A stretch of DNA of 15,037 nucleotides, from positions 1 to 15,037 of the forward strand of contig CACZTG010000161.1 in assembly GCA_902783995.1 (NCBI GenBank), read 5' to 3'. Position 1 is the stretch's first letter. Each line of letters starts with the position of its first letter. The DNA comes from an uncultured Ruminococcus sp. GTDB taxonomy: Bacteria > Bacillota_A > Clostridia > RUG12999. Of the stretch, positions 1-7,250 are shown in pieces. Position numbers and translations under genes: made by a program. The notes below the pieces were generated by a model, which was not told the origin of the DNA, did not search any database, and saw only the letters and a program-made list of their open reading frames with translations.

Positions 1-150
1 CGTTAGACTTTCCCACCCTTACCACAAGCACTACTGCTACGGCGGCTGCCCCATTATCTATCATACACACATTGAATTATTTTTTTTTTTTTTTTTTTAC
101 CATATGTTTGACAACTGCAGAAAAATCTGTAAAAAAATAATCAAAACCCC
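1..150. other. Unassigned left edge with a T19 homopolymer
   Basis: No gene can be supported here. On the minus strand an ATG at 64 opens a frame that runs off the left edge (21 codons, rich in Ala and Val), but it has no ribosome binding site and lies behind a homopolymer. Another minus frame ends with a TAA at 3-5 after only 16 codons. Positions 80-98 are 19 consecutive T on the + strand, not preceded by a stem, so this is not a recognisable terminator. The run could be a real low-complexity tract or a sequencing or assembly artefact. Confidence 0.5.
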
Positions 151-179
151 TTGACAAAACGTAAAATATTGTGTATAAT
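151..179 (+). promoter_or_regulatory. SigA-type promoter of the T-box operon
   Basis: TTGACA at 151-156 and TATAAT at 174-179 are separated by exactly 17 bases, a perfect vegetative sigma-factor match. Transcription should begin near 186, just upstream of the first T-box helix. Placement directly before a riboswitch leader supports it as the operon promoter. Confidence 0.9.
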
Positions 180-199
180 TATTCGTAGAATTATAATAA

Positions 200-485
200 A
201 TGCGATGACCGAAAACAAGTAAGCATTTCCTGTACGTTTTCAGAGAGCTGCCGTTTGGTGCAAGGCAGCAGCGGAAAGATTTGCCGAATACATTTCGAGA
301 GCAGCGCACCGAAAGCATTCCCGCAAGTAGGCTGCGACGGGTGTTCCCGTTACAGAACTATGGTTTGAAAGAACCTGAAAAGGTCTGCACCGTGAGATGC
401 AGGCGAATTGAGGTGGTACCACGGGTACGGATTTTTAAAATCACCCGTCCTCTGAAACTATTATCAGAGGACGGGTTTTTGTTTT
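200..485 (+). ncRNA. Tyrosine-specific T-box riboswitch leader
   Basis: This is a transcriptional T-box that reads the charging state of a tRNA. Stem I shows the GATGA kink-turn element (204-208), AGTA of the specifier loop (218-221), the AGAGAG and GGTGCAA apical elements (242-264), and GAA (286-288) followed by the specifier TAC (289-291), then A and TTTCGAG. UAC is a tyrosine codon. A short stem III pairs 385-389 with 398-402. The T-box core is GAGGTGGTACC at 410-420. Its bulge UGGU (414-417) would pair with a tRNA end ACCA, which fits the A discriminator usual in tRNA-Tyr. The antiterminator pairs 410-413 with 449-452 and 421-426 with 443-448, with an extra hairpin (430-435/437-442) inside. 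Family knowledge: uncharged tRNA stabilises the antiterminator and turns the operon on. Confidence 0.95.
443..485 (+). terminator. T-box regulated intrinsic terminator
   Basis: A perfect 13-bp stem pairs 443-455 with 464-476 around an 8-base loop and is followed by TTTTTGTTTT. Its 5' arm (443-452) is also the 3' arm of the T-box antiterminator, so the two structures exclude each other. This is the standard T-box switch. Confidence 0.95.
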
Positions 486-513
486 GTCCTCAAATGAAAG
501 GAATGGTTTAGGA

Positions 514-2058
514 ATGGTTTTGAAGGTAGTATTGTTGTTGGTTTTCTTTGCGGTTATGGTTGCGGTAGGCGTTGTCTGCCGGAAACAGGCGGCAGATGTA
601 AACGGGTTTGTGCTTGGCGGCAGAAATGTTGGTCCGTGGCTTACGGCGTTTGCTTACGGTACGTCTTATTTTTCGGCGGTTATTTTTGTAGGCTATGCCG
701 GTCAGTTCGGCTGGCGTTTCGGTATAGCCTCAACATGGATAGGACTCGGCAACGCGTTTATCGGCTCGCTGCTTGCGTGGGTGGTGCTTGGCAGAAGAAC
801 AAGGCTCCAGACACAGCATCTCGGCAGCGCAACGATGCCGGAGTATTTCGGAAAAAGATATAACAGCCCTGCGCTTAAAATTTTCGCGTCGGTTATCGTG
901 TTTGTTTTTCTTATTCCTTATACAGCTTCGCTTTACAACGGTCTTTCGAGGCTTTTTGAAATGGCTTTTCATATTCCGTATGTATGGTGTATAGTTGCGA
1001 TGTCGGTTCTGACGGGCATTTATGTAATTGCCGGCGGATATATGGCTACCGCGGTTAATGATTTTATTCAGGGCATAATTATGCTTTTCGGTATTATCGC
1101 GATTATTGCGGCGGTGCTTGGTCAGCACGGCGGTTTTATCGGCTCGCTTACAGAGCTTGCGAAAGTCAGTGACGCGGACGCAGGCAATGTTCCGGGAGTG
1201 TTTAATTCCTTTTTCGGACCAAAACCGCTTGACCTTTTGTTTGTTGTAATACTGACATCGCTCGGCACATGGGGTTTGCCGCAGATGGTACAGAAATTTT
1301 ACGCTATTAAAAGTGAAAGCGCCATAAATAAAGGTACGGTAATATCGACCTTTTTTGCTGTTGTTGTTGCGGGCGGCTGCTATTTTCTCGGCGGCTTCGG
1401 ACGCCTTTTCAGTGATAAAATGGAGGTTGCAAGCGGTGTGCCGGCAGGCGGATATGACTCGATTGTTCCGACAATGCTTTCAGGTCTTTCCGATATACTT
1501 ATCGCCGTTGTGGTTATCCTTGTGCTTTCCGCTTCAATGTCAACGCTTTCGTCACTTGTTTTGACTTCAAGTGCAACGCTTACGCTTGATTTTATAAAAG
1601 GAAATATTGTTAAGAATATGAAGCAGAAATCACAGCTTGCCATAATGCGAGTTCTGATTGTTTTCTTTATTGTAGTTTCCGCTGTTATAGCTATAATTCA
1701 AGCAAACAGCAGTGTGACATTTATTGCTCAGCTTATGGGAATATCGTGGGGCGCTCTTGCAGGGGCTTTTCTTGCTCCGTTCCTTTACGGGCTGTACTTT
1801 AAAGGAGCCACAAAAGCCGCTTGCGCCGTGAATTTTGTGTTCGGAGCAGGTATAATGATACTTAATATGCTGTTTAAGAGCGCATTTCCGCCGATTTTAC
1901 AGTCTCCGATTAATTGCGGCGTAATCGCTATGGTTGCTGGGCTTGTTATTGTGCCGGTTGTAAGTGCATTTACCAAAAAACCGGAAAACGCAGATGAAAT
2001 GTTTGCCTGCTACGAGGTTCCCGTTACCGTTCCGGTTAAGGAAGCGCTCGGCGAATAA
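514..2058 (+). CDS. Sodium:solute symporter (SSS family), tyrosine T-box controlled
   Basis: This is an integral membrane Na+-coupled transporter of the SSS/SLC5 family, 514 aa and about 13 hydrophobic segments, within the normal range of PutP/PanF-like members. The N-terminal segment is followed by the family-typical GGR motif (residues 35-37) and a GPWLTAFAYGTSYFSA stretch. ATG 514 was chosen because GAAAGG at 497-502 is well spaced. An in-frame TTG at 484 lies inside the terminator T-tract and is unlikely. The only leader is the tyrosine T-box, so the cargo is inferred to be tyrosine, a tyrosine precursor such as an aryl acid, or a conjugate of one. Sequence alone does not settle the substrate. 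The amidohydrolase follows 18 bases downstream. Confidence 0.9.
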   Translation: MVLKVVLLLVFFAVMVAVGVVCRKQAADVNGFVLGGRNVGPWLTAFAYGTSYFSAVIFVGYAGQFGWRFGIASTWIGLGNAFIGSLLAWVVLGRRTRLQTQHLGSATMPEYFGKRYNSPALKIFASVIVFVFLIPYTASLYNGLSRLFEMAFHIPYVWCIVAMSVLTGIYVIAGGYMATAVNDFIQGIIMLFGIIAIIAAVLGQHGGFIGSLTELAKVSDADAGNVPGVFNSFFGPKPLDLLFVVILTSLGTWGLPQMVQKFYAIKSESAINKGTVISTFFAVVVAGGCYFLGGFGRLFSDKMEVASGVPAGGYDSIVPTMLSGLSDILIAVVVILVLSASMSTLSSLVLTSSATLTLDFIKGNIVKNMKQKSQLAIMRVLIVFFIVVSAVIAIIQANSSVTFIAQLMGISWGALAGAFLAPFLYGLYFKGATKAACAVNFVFGAGIMILNMLFKSAFPPILQSPINCGVIAMVAGLVIVPVVSAFTKKPENADEMFACYEVPVTVPVKEALGE

Positions 2059-2076
2059 GAGCGTTTAGGAGAAAAA

Positions 2077-2880
2077 ATGAACATACATAAAATTGATTTT
2101 CACACGCATTGTTTTCCTGATAAGCTTGCTGCACGAGCAATTGAAGCTCTCGGGGCTTGCGCAGGGCTTGTTCCGGTGTCAGACGGCACAGCAGACGGGC
2201 TTTTAAACCAAATGAATGAGGGCGGCGTTGATATTGCCGTAGTACTCGGTATTGCGACAAACGCACATCAGCAGAAATCCGTGAATGATTTTGCTGCGGA
2301 GCTTAACAAAAATCCTCGTTTTGCGGCATTCGGCTCTGTTCATCCCGATGCGCATGACGCAATAGATGAGCTTGAAAGAATTAAGGATATGGGGCTTCTT
2401 GGAGTGAAATTTCACCCTGAATATCAGAAGTTTTATGTTGATGATGATAAGATGCGTCCAATATATAAGAAAATTTCGCAGCTTGAATTAATTACGGTGT
2501 TTCACGCGGGCGCGGATTATGGCTTTTTGCCGCCTTATCACTGCTTGCCCATGCATATGGAAAACGCTCTTGAAATGCTTGACACAAATGTTATTGCGGC
2601 GCATTGGGGAGGCGTAATGATGCAGGAGGAGGTATATAAAAGGCTTTGCGGACTTCCTGTTTATTTTGACACCTCTTTTTCTTACGGAACGACCTGCCTT
2701 CAAATGCTTAAAAAAATTGTTCAAAAGCATGGTACGGATAAGCTTCTTTTCGGTACGGATTCCCCATGGCACGGTCCCGAGGAAGAAAGCAGAGTTATTG
2801 AGTTTTTGGAGCTTTCTGAGGAAGAAAAAGAAAAAATATACTATAAAAATGCGGCAAAACTCCTAAAACTTGACATTTAA
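2077..2880 (+). CDS. Amidohydrolase-2 family metal-dependent hydrolase or decarboxylase
   Basis: A 267-aa TIM-barrel amidohydrolase of the amidohydrolase-2 (ACMSD/gamma-resorcylate decarboxylase-like) group. The metal site is visible as DFHTH (H9, H11), H113 in KFHPEYQ, H143 in VFHAGAD, H176 in AAHWGG and D228 in LLFGTDSPW. There is no signal peptide, so it is cytoplasmic. The ATG at 2077 follows GGAG at a good distance. It is co-transcribed with the symporter under the tyrosine T-box. Inference: it hydrolyses or decarboxylates something the symporter imports, perhaps releasing an aryl acid or tyrosine from a conjugate. Members of this family do C-N hydrolysis, lactone hydrolysis, hydration and decarboxylation, so the reaction is not determined by sequence. 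Confidence 0.85.
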   Translation: MNIHKIDFHTHCFPDKLAARAIEALGACAGLVPVSDGTADGLLNQMNEGGVDIAVVLGIATNAHQQKSVNDFAAELNKNPRFAAFGSVHPDAHDAIDELERIKDMGLLGVKFHPEYQKFYVDDDKMRPIYKKISQLELITVFHAGADYGFLPPYHCLPMHMENALEMLDTNVIAAHWGGVMMQEEVYKRLCGLPVYFDTSFSYGTTCLQMLKKIVQKHGTDKLLFGTDSPWHGPEEESRVIEFLELSEEEKEKIYYKNAAKLLKLDI

Positions 2881-2881
2881 C

Positions 2882-2910
2882 TTGACAGTTTGACTGAAAA
2901 TTAATATAAT
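2882..2910 (+). promoter_or_regulatory. SigA-type promoter of the ligase-iorAB operon
   Basis: TTGACA at 2882-2887, a 17-base spacer and TATAAT at 2905-2910 form a perfect consensus promoter starting one base after the amidohydrolase stop codon. The start of transcription is expected near 2917. Hence the ligase and iorAB can be made independently of the T-box, although no intrinsic terminator separates the two gene groups and readthrough is likely. Confidence 0.85.
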
Positions 2911-2919
2911 ATAGTTCAG

Positions 2920-2945
2920 TAGTCTGAAAACATTTTTTCAGACTA
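2920..2945 (+). repeat. 11-bp inverted repeat at the ligase promoter, possible operator
   Basis: The arm TAGTCTGAAAA (2920-2930) is perfectly complementary to TTTTCAGACTA (2935-2945) with a CATT spacer. It begins at about +4 of the predicted transcript. The half-site core CTGAAAA also occurs at 2894-2900 inside the promoter spacer, 30 bp upstream of the copy at 2924-2930. There is no T-tract behind it, so it is not a terminator. Inference: a repressor operator, or a 5' mRNA hairpin. Confidence 0.6.
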
Positions 2946-2970
2946 TTGATTATGAAAGGATTTGTGCAGT

Positions 2971-4614
2971 ATGATTATTACAGATTTACTTGAACGCAAT
3001 GCGAGAGAATATGCCGACGAAACGGCGCTTATTGAAATTGCGCCCCACCTTATGGAAAGCACGAAGCTTACATGGAAGGAGTACGCGCTTATTCAGCCGA
3101 ATCCGTCGGAAAGCGGCAGGCAGGAAATAACCTGGAAAGAATTTGAAAAAAAGGCAAACCGTTTTGCAAATCTTCTTTTAAGCAGAGGTATAAAAAAAGG
3201 CGATAAGGTCGCTATACTTCTTATGAATTGCCTTGAATGGCTGCCGATATATTTCGGAACGTTAAAAACGGGAGCGCTTGCTGTTCCGCTTAACTATCGC
3301 TATTCGTCCGACGAAATCAAATATTGCGTAGAGCTTGCGGAGGCAGACGTACTTGTTTTCGGTCCTGAATTTATAGGCAGGGTAGAGGAGGTTTACGACC
3401 ATATGAATGGTTTAAAACAAACCTTCTATGTCGGCGAAAACTGCCCGACATTTGCCGAAAGCTATAATACTCTTGTGACATACTGTTCGTCAAAGGCACC
3501 TGAAATTCCGCTTACCGAGGATGACAACGCGGCAATTTATTTTTCTTCCGGCACAACCGGATTTCCTAAAGCTATACTTCATAAGCACAGAAGCCTTATT
3601 CATGCGGCAAGGACAGAGCAGGCTCATCACGGTCAGGGCAGGAACGACTGCTTTTTATGCATACCTCCTCTTTATCATACAGGAGCAAAGATGCACTGGT
3701 TCGGCTCACTTTACGCGGGAAGCCGCGCTGTTCTTTTAAAGGGTGTTAAGCCTGAATGGATTATAAGAGCCGTTTCGGAAGAAAAATGTACAATAGTCTG
3801 GCTGCTTGTGCCGTGGGCGCAGGATATTCTCGACAGCATAGACAGAGGAGAAATAATCCTTGAGGATTATGAGCTTTCACAATGGAGGCTTATGCATATC
3901 GGGGCTCAGCCTGTGCCGCCAAGTCTTATAAAGCGCTGGATGGAACATTTTCCAAATCATCAATATGATACAAACTACGGTTTGAGTGAATCGATAGGCC
4001 CCGGCTGCGTACACCTTGGTGTTGAGAATATACACAAGGTTGGAGCAATAGGAAAAGCAGGTTATGGATGGAAGGTTAAAATCTGTGACGAAAACGGCAA
4101 TACCGTCAAAAAAGGTGAAGTCGGTGAGCTTGCGGTTTCGGGTCCGGGCGTTATGACTTGCTATTATAATGATGAGAAAGCCACAAAAGAGGTTTTAAAA
4201 GACGGCTGGCTGTTTACGGGAGATATGGCGGAAGAGGACGCTGATGGCTTTATTTACCTTGTTGACCGTAAAAAAGACGTTATAATTTCAGGCGGTGAAA
4301 ACCTTTATCCCGTACAGATTGAGGACTTTATACGTAAAAACAATACGGTAAAAGATGTTGCGGTTATTGGGCTTCCGGACGCAAGACTCGGAGAAATTGC
4401 CACTGCGATTATTGAGCTTAAGCCTGAATTTAAGGATAAAGTAACGAGTGAGGATATTATTGAATTTTGCCAAGATATGCCAAAATATAAAAGACCGAGA
4501 AAAATTATTTTTGCGGAGGTTCCGCGTAATCCCACAGGCAAAATAGAAAAACCGAAGCTACGCAAAATATATTGCGGCGAGAGTGTTGTTGCGCAGCAGA
4601 ATGAGATAAAATAG
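2971..4614 (+). CDS. AMP-forming acyl/aryl-CoA ligase (ANL superfamily)
   Basis: A 547-aa class I adenylate-forming enzyme: carboxylic acid + ATP + CoA gives acyl-CoA + AMP + PPi. The full motif set is present: SSGTTGFPK (192-200), YGLSE (336-340), TGD (416-418), the hinge and C-terminal DRKKDVIISGGENLYP (432-447), and NPTGKIEK with the adenylation lysine K524. The start ATG 2971 has GAAAGGA at 2954-2960; an upstream in-frame TTG at 2962 is less likely. The N-terminal region contains two similar TWKEY/TWKEF segments (residues 34-38 and 54-58), suggesting a small internal duplication. The next genes encode IOR, whose product or substrate is an aryl-CoA, so an arylacetate such as 4-hydroxyphenylacetate is the favoured substrate by inference. 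Acid specificity cannot be read from the motifs. Confidence 0.9.
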   Translation: MIITDLLERNAREYADETALIEIAPHLMESTKLTWKEYALIQPNPSESGRQEITWKEFEKKANRFANLLLSRGIKKGDKVAILLMNCLEWLPIYFGTLKTGALAVPLNYRYSSDEIKYCVELAEADVLVFGPEFIGRVEEVYDHMNGLKQTFYVGENCPTFAESYNTLVTYCSSKAPEIPLTEDDNAAIYFSSGTTGFPKAILHKHRSLIHAARTEQAHHGQGRNDCFLCIPPLYHTGAKMHWFGSLYAGSRAVLLKGVKPEWIIRAVSEEKCTIVWLLVPWAQDILDSIDRGEIILEDYELSQWRLMHIGAQPVPPSLIKRWMEHFPNHQYDTNYGLSESIGPGCVHLGVENIHKVGAIGKAGYGWKVKICDENGNTVKKGEVGELAVSGPGVMTCYYNDEKATKEVLKDGWLFTGDMAEEDADGFIYLVDRKKDVIISGGENLYPVQIEDFIRKNNTVKDVAVIGLPDARLGEIATAIIELKPEFKDKVTSEDIIEFCQDMPKYKRPRKIIFAEVPRNPTGKIEKPKLRKIYCGESVVAQQNEIK

Positions 4615-4639
4615 CAGGTTTGGTTGAAAGGATGATAGT

Positions 4640-6379
4640 ATGAAAAAATTAATGCTTGGTAACGCGGCGGTTGCGCGGGGAGCTTATGAAGCCGGCGTAA
4701 CGGTTGTGTCGTCATATCCCGGTACTCCGAGCACGGAAATCACGGAGAATATTGTTAAATATCCCGAGATTTACGCTGAGTGGGCGCCGAACGAGAAAGT
4801 CGCGGCAGAGGTCGCGGTAGGCGCTTCTATGGCAGGCGCGAGAGCTATGTCCGCTTGCAAACACGTAGGGTTTAATGTTATGGCGGACCCTGTTTTTACA
4901 ATCAGTTATATCGGAACAAACGGCGGTTTGCTTTTTTGCGTTGCCGATGACCCGGGTATGCATTCCTCTCAAAACGAGCAGGATTCAAGACATTACGCAA
5001 AGGCTGCGAAGCTGCTTATGCTTGAGCCTTCCGATTCTTCGGAATGTAAAGAATATACAAAGAGAGCCTTTGAGCTTTCCGAAAAGTATGATGTTCCGGC
5101 AGTTCTGCGTCTTTCGACAAGAGTTTCCCATTCGCAGAGTATGGTAGAAATCAATGAACGCGAGAATTATGAGCTTAAACCGTATGAAAAAAATATCGCT
5201 AAAAATGTTATGATGCCGGCAAATGCCATAAAACGGCATATTGAGGTTGAGAAACGTATGGAGGCGCTTAAAGAATTTGCCGAAAATACAGAGCTTAATA
5301 CTGTTGAAATTAACGAGGGCAACATAGGTGTTATAACTTCGGGAATTTCTTATATGTACGCGAAAGAAGCGCTTGGAAACCGTGTCAGTTATCTTAAACT
5401 CGGTATGGTATATCCGCTTCCCGAAAAGAAAATCCTTGATTTTGCCGCTAAATTCGATAAGGTATATGTGATTGAAGAGCTTGACCCGTTTTTTGAAGAA
5501 CATTGCAAAGCTGTAGGGGCGAAAAATATAATAGGCAAGGAAGCGTTTACTTTGCTTGGCGAATATACGCCCGCTATGATTAAAAAAGCCGTTCTCGGAG
5601 AGGACAGACCGGAATTTGATGAGAGTGATGAGCAAATTCCCGCACGTCCGCCTGTTATTTGCGCAGGCTGTCCGCACAGAGGAACATTTTATGTGCTTAA
5701 AAAGCTTGGACTTGTAGTTTCCGGAGATATCGGCTGTTATACTCTCGGTGCCGTTCAGCCGCTTTCAAGCGTTGACAGCACGATATGTATGGGGGCTTCC
5801 GTTTCGGCGGCTCTCGGAATGGCAAAGGCGAGAGGCGAGGAGTTTAACAAAAAGCTTGTTTCGGTAATCGGCGATTCAACTTTTATACATTCGGGTATTA
5901 CGGGACTTATTGATATTGTGTATAATAAAGGCGCGAATACGGTTATTATCCTTGATAATTCAATAACCGGTATGACAGGACATCAGGATAACCCGACAAC
6001 AGGATATACAATCCGCAAAGAGGAAACAAAACAGGTAAATCTTATAGCTCTTTGCAAGGCGGTTGGCGTCGGCAGAATAGTTGTTGCCGACCCGTTTGAC
6101 GTTAAAAATTTTGAAAAGGTTGTAAAAGAGGAAGTCAGCGCAGATGAGCCTTCCGTTATTATAGCGCAGCGACCGTGCGCGCTTTTAAAGAAGGTTAAAT
6201 ATACGGGACATTGTACCATTACGGATAAATGTAAAAAATGTAAAATGTGTATGAAGCTCGGCTGTCCGGCAATATCAAGTGACGGTGACGGAGTAAAAAT
6301 AGACCTTAACCAGTGTAACGGCTGCGGACTGTGTGTAAATGTTTGTCCGTTTGAAGCTATTAAGAAGGAGGAAAAGTAG
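4640..6379 (+). CDS. iorA: Indolepyruvate:ferredoxin oxidoreductase, alpha subunit
   Basis: A 579-aa thiamine-diphosphate iron-sulfur enzyme. IOR oxidatively decarboxylates arylpyruvates (indolepyruvate, phenylpyruvate, 4-hydroxyphenylpyruvate) to arylacetyl-CoA and reduces ferredoxin; the reaction can also run reductively. Domains in order: N-terminal pyrimidine-binding domain with SYPGTPSTE (25-33), a middle transketolase-C-like part, the TPP domain with CAGCPHRG and GDSTF ... LDNS (about 411-442), and a C-terminal pair of [4Fe-4S] clusters with CKKCKMCMKLGCP and CNGCGLCVNVCP (about 530-573). All eight cluster cysteines are present. It starts 25 bases after the ligase and is followed 2 bases later by iorB, giving the usual two-subunit arrangement. 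The protein looks full length and intact. Confidence 0.96.
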   Translation: MKKLMLGNAAVARGAYEAGVTVVSSYPGTPSTEITENIVKYPEIYAEWAPNEKVAAEVAVGASMAGARAMSACKHVGFNVMADPVFTISYIGTNGGLLFCVADDPGMHSSQNEQDSRHYAKAAKLLMLEPSDSSECKEYTKRAFELSEKYDVPAVLRLSTRVSHSQSMVEINERENYELKPYEKNIAKNVMMPANAIKRHIEVEKRMEALKEFAENTELNTVEINEGNIGVITSGISYMYAKEALGNRVSYLKLGMVYPLPEKKILDFAAKFDKVYVIEELDPFFEEHCKAVGAKNIIGKEAFTLLGEYTPAMIKKAVLGEDRPEFDESDEQIPARPPVICAGCPHRGTFYVLKKLGLVVSGDIGCYTLGAVQPLSSVDSTICMGASVSAALGMAKARGEEFNKKLVSVIGDSTFIHSGITGLIDIVYNKGANTVIILDNSITGMTGHQDNPTTGYTIRKEETKQVNLIALCKAVGVGRIVVADPFDVKNFEKVVKEEVSADEPSVIIAQRPCALLKKVKYTGHCTITDKCKKCKMCMKLGCPAISSDGDGVKIDLNQCNGCGLCVNVCPFEAIKKEEK

Positions 6380-6381
6380 TT

Positions 6382-6948
6382 ATGGCCAAAAACATTATGA
6401 TAGTCGGAGTCGGTGGTCAGGGTACTCTTCTTGCCAGCCGGATACTTGGAAATACCGTTATAAACGAAGGATATGACGTTAAGGTTTCGGAGGTTCATGG
6501 TATGAGCCAAAGAGGCGGCAGCGTTGTAACATATGTAAAGTATGGTGATAAGGTATATTCGCCCATAATTGACCGCGGTGAAGCCGATATTATTCTTGCT
6601 TTTGAGACGCTTGAAGCATATCGCGCGCTTCCGTATCTTAAAAAAGGCGGCTGTATGATAATAAACAACCAAAAAATGAATCCTATGCCCGTCATTACGG
6701 GCGCGGCAAAGTATCCTGAAAATATAACCGAAAAAATTTCGTCAAAAGTCAGGACGGAAATTGTCGATGCGGTTTCGCTTGCGAAAGAAGCGGGGAGTAT
6801 TAAAGCCGTAAACGTTGTCCTTATCGGCATTATGGCAAAATCGACCGATATTGCTTATGAAAGATGGGTTGAAACAATCAAACAGACAGTTCCCGAAAAA
6901 TTTATTGATTTAAATTTAAAAGCGTTTGCTTTGGGATATAATTTGTAA
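6382..6948 (+). CDS. iorB: Indolepyruvate:ferredoxin oxidoreductase, beta subunit
   Basis: A 188-aa protein matching the pyruvate oxidoreductase gamma-type domain that forms IorB. It has the N-terminal nucleotide-fold motif GVGGQG (residues 9-14) and the family-typical EVHGMSQRGGSVVTYV stretch. It joins IorA to make the active oxidoreductase in the cytoplasm. The ATG at 6382 is 2 bases after the iorA stop and preceded by AAGGAGG within the iorA end, so translation is probably coupled. A strong hairpin lies 6 bases after its stop codon. Confidence 0.95.
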   Translation: MAKNIMIVGVGGQGTLLASRILGNTVINEGYDVKVSEVHGMSQRGGSVVTYVKYGDKVYSPIIDRGEADIILAFETLEAYRALPYLKKGGCMIINNQKMNPMPVITGAAKYPENITEKISSKVRTEIVDAVSLAKEAGSIKAVNVVLIGIMAKSTDIAYERWVETIKQTVPEKFIDLNLKAFALGYNL

Positions 6949-6954
6949 ATATAA

Positions 6955-6980
6955 AAGCCGCAGCATTGAAACTGCGGCTT
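6955..6980 (+). terminator. Hairpin after iorB, copy 1 of a repeated 26-nt palindrome
   Basis: The 9-bp arms AAGCCGCAG (6955-6963) and CTGCGGCTT (6972-6980) enclose the loop CATTGAAA. It sits just behind the iorB stop, but only two T follow, so it is a weak intrinsic terminator or an mRNA-stabilising hairpin. The identical 26 nt recur at 7222-7247. Confidence 0.55.
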
Positions 6981-7247
6981 CAGAGCGCTGACAAACTCGG
7001 TCTAACGCAAGCAATTTTATTATTATAGAATGAAAATGCATTTTTTCTGATTTTTTATTTAATTGTATGTTAGTGGCGCGGTTTTCTATGAAACCGCGCC
7101 ACTGCTTGCTTTCCGCCCTTTAAACCTCTACCGTACCTTTGTACGCCGACGAGATTTAAAGGACGAAATATACCTTCGCTTCTCAGCCTCTGTTCAGCTT
7201 AATGACTTTGTCATTAAGCTGAAGCCGCAGCATTGAAACTGCGGCTT
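6955..7247. repeat. Multi-hairpin intergenic element bounded by identical 26-nt palindromes
   Basis: Between the convergent iorB and the small leftward gene lie five hairpins and no gene. They are copy 1 (6955-6980); a 13-bp perfect stem (7072-7084 with 7091-7103); a composite stem pairing 7117-7124 with 7155-7162 and 7132-7136 with 7141-7145; a 14-bp perfect stem (7193-7206 with 7210-7223, loop TTT); and copy 2 of the palindrome (7222-7247). A 12-bp self-complementary AAAATGCATTTT lies at 7033-7044. Possible natures are a dispersed palindromic or MITE-like element, a bidirectional terminator region or a structured RNA. No transposase or target-site duplication was seen. Confidence 0.6.
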
Positions 7248-7250
7248 TAA

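Noticed and set aside
1..64. N-terminal fragment of a membrane protein on the minus strand starting at 64.
   Set aside because: Only 21 codons, no ribosome binding site and a homopolymer just upstream; no family could be recognised.
390..424. A CCGTG/CACGG pairing (390-394 with 420-424) read as the antiterminator, which would imply inverted T-box logic.
   Set aside because: The standard antiterminator pairs the T-box GAGG with downstream CCUC (449-452) and 421-426 with 443-448. That structure is present and competes with the terminator, so normal logic applies.
484..513. TTG start at 484 for the symporter.
   Set aside because: It lies in the T-tract of the terminator and lacks a good ribosome binding site; ATG 514 has one.
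4985..5677. A long 230-codon open frame on the minus strand within iorA.
   Set aside because: It is the antisense shadow of a clearly conserved iorA region, with no recognisable protein and no ribosome binding site.
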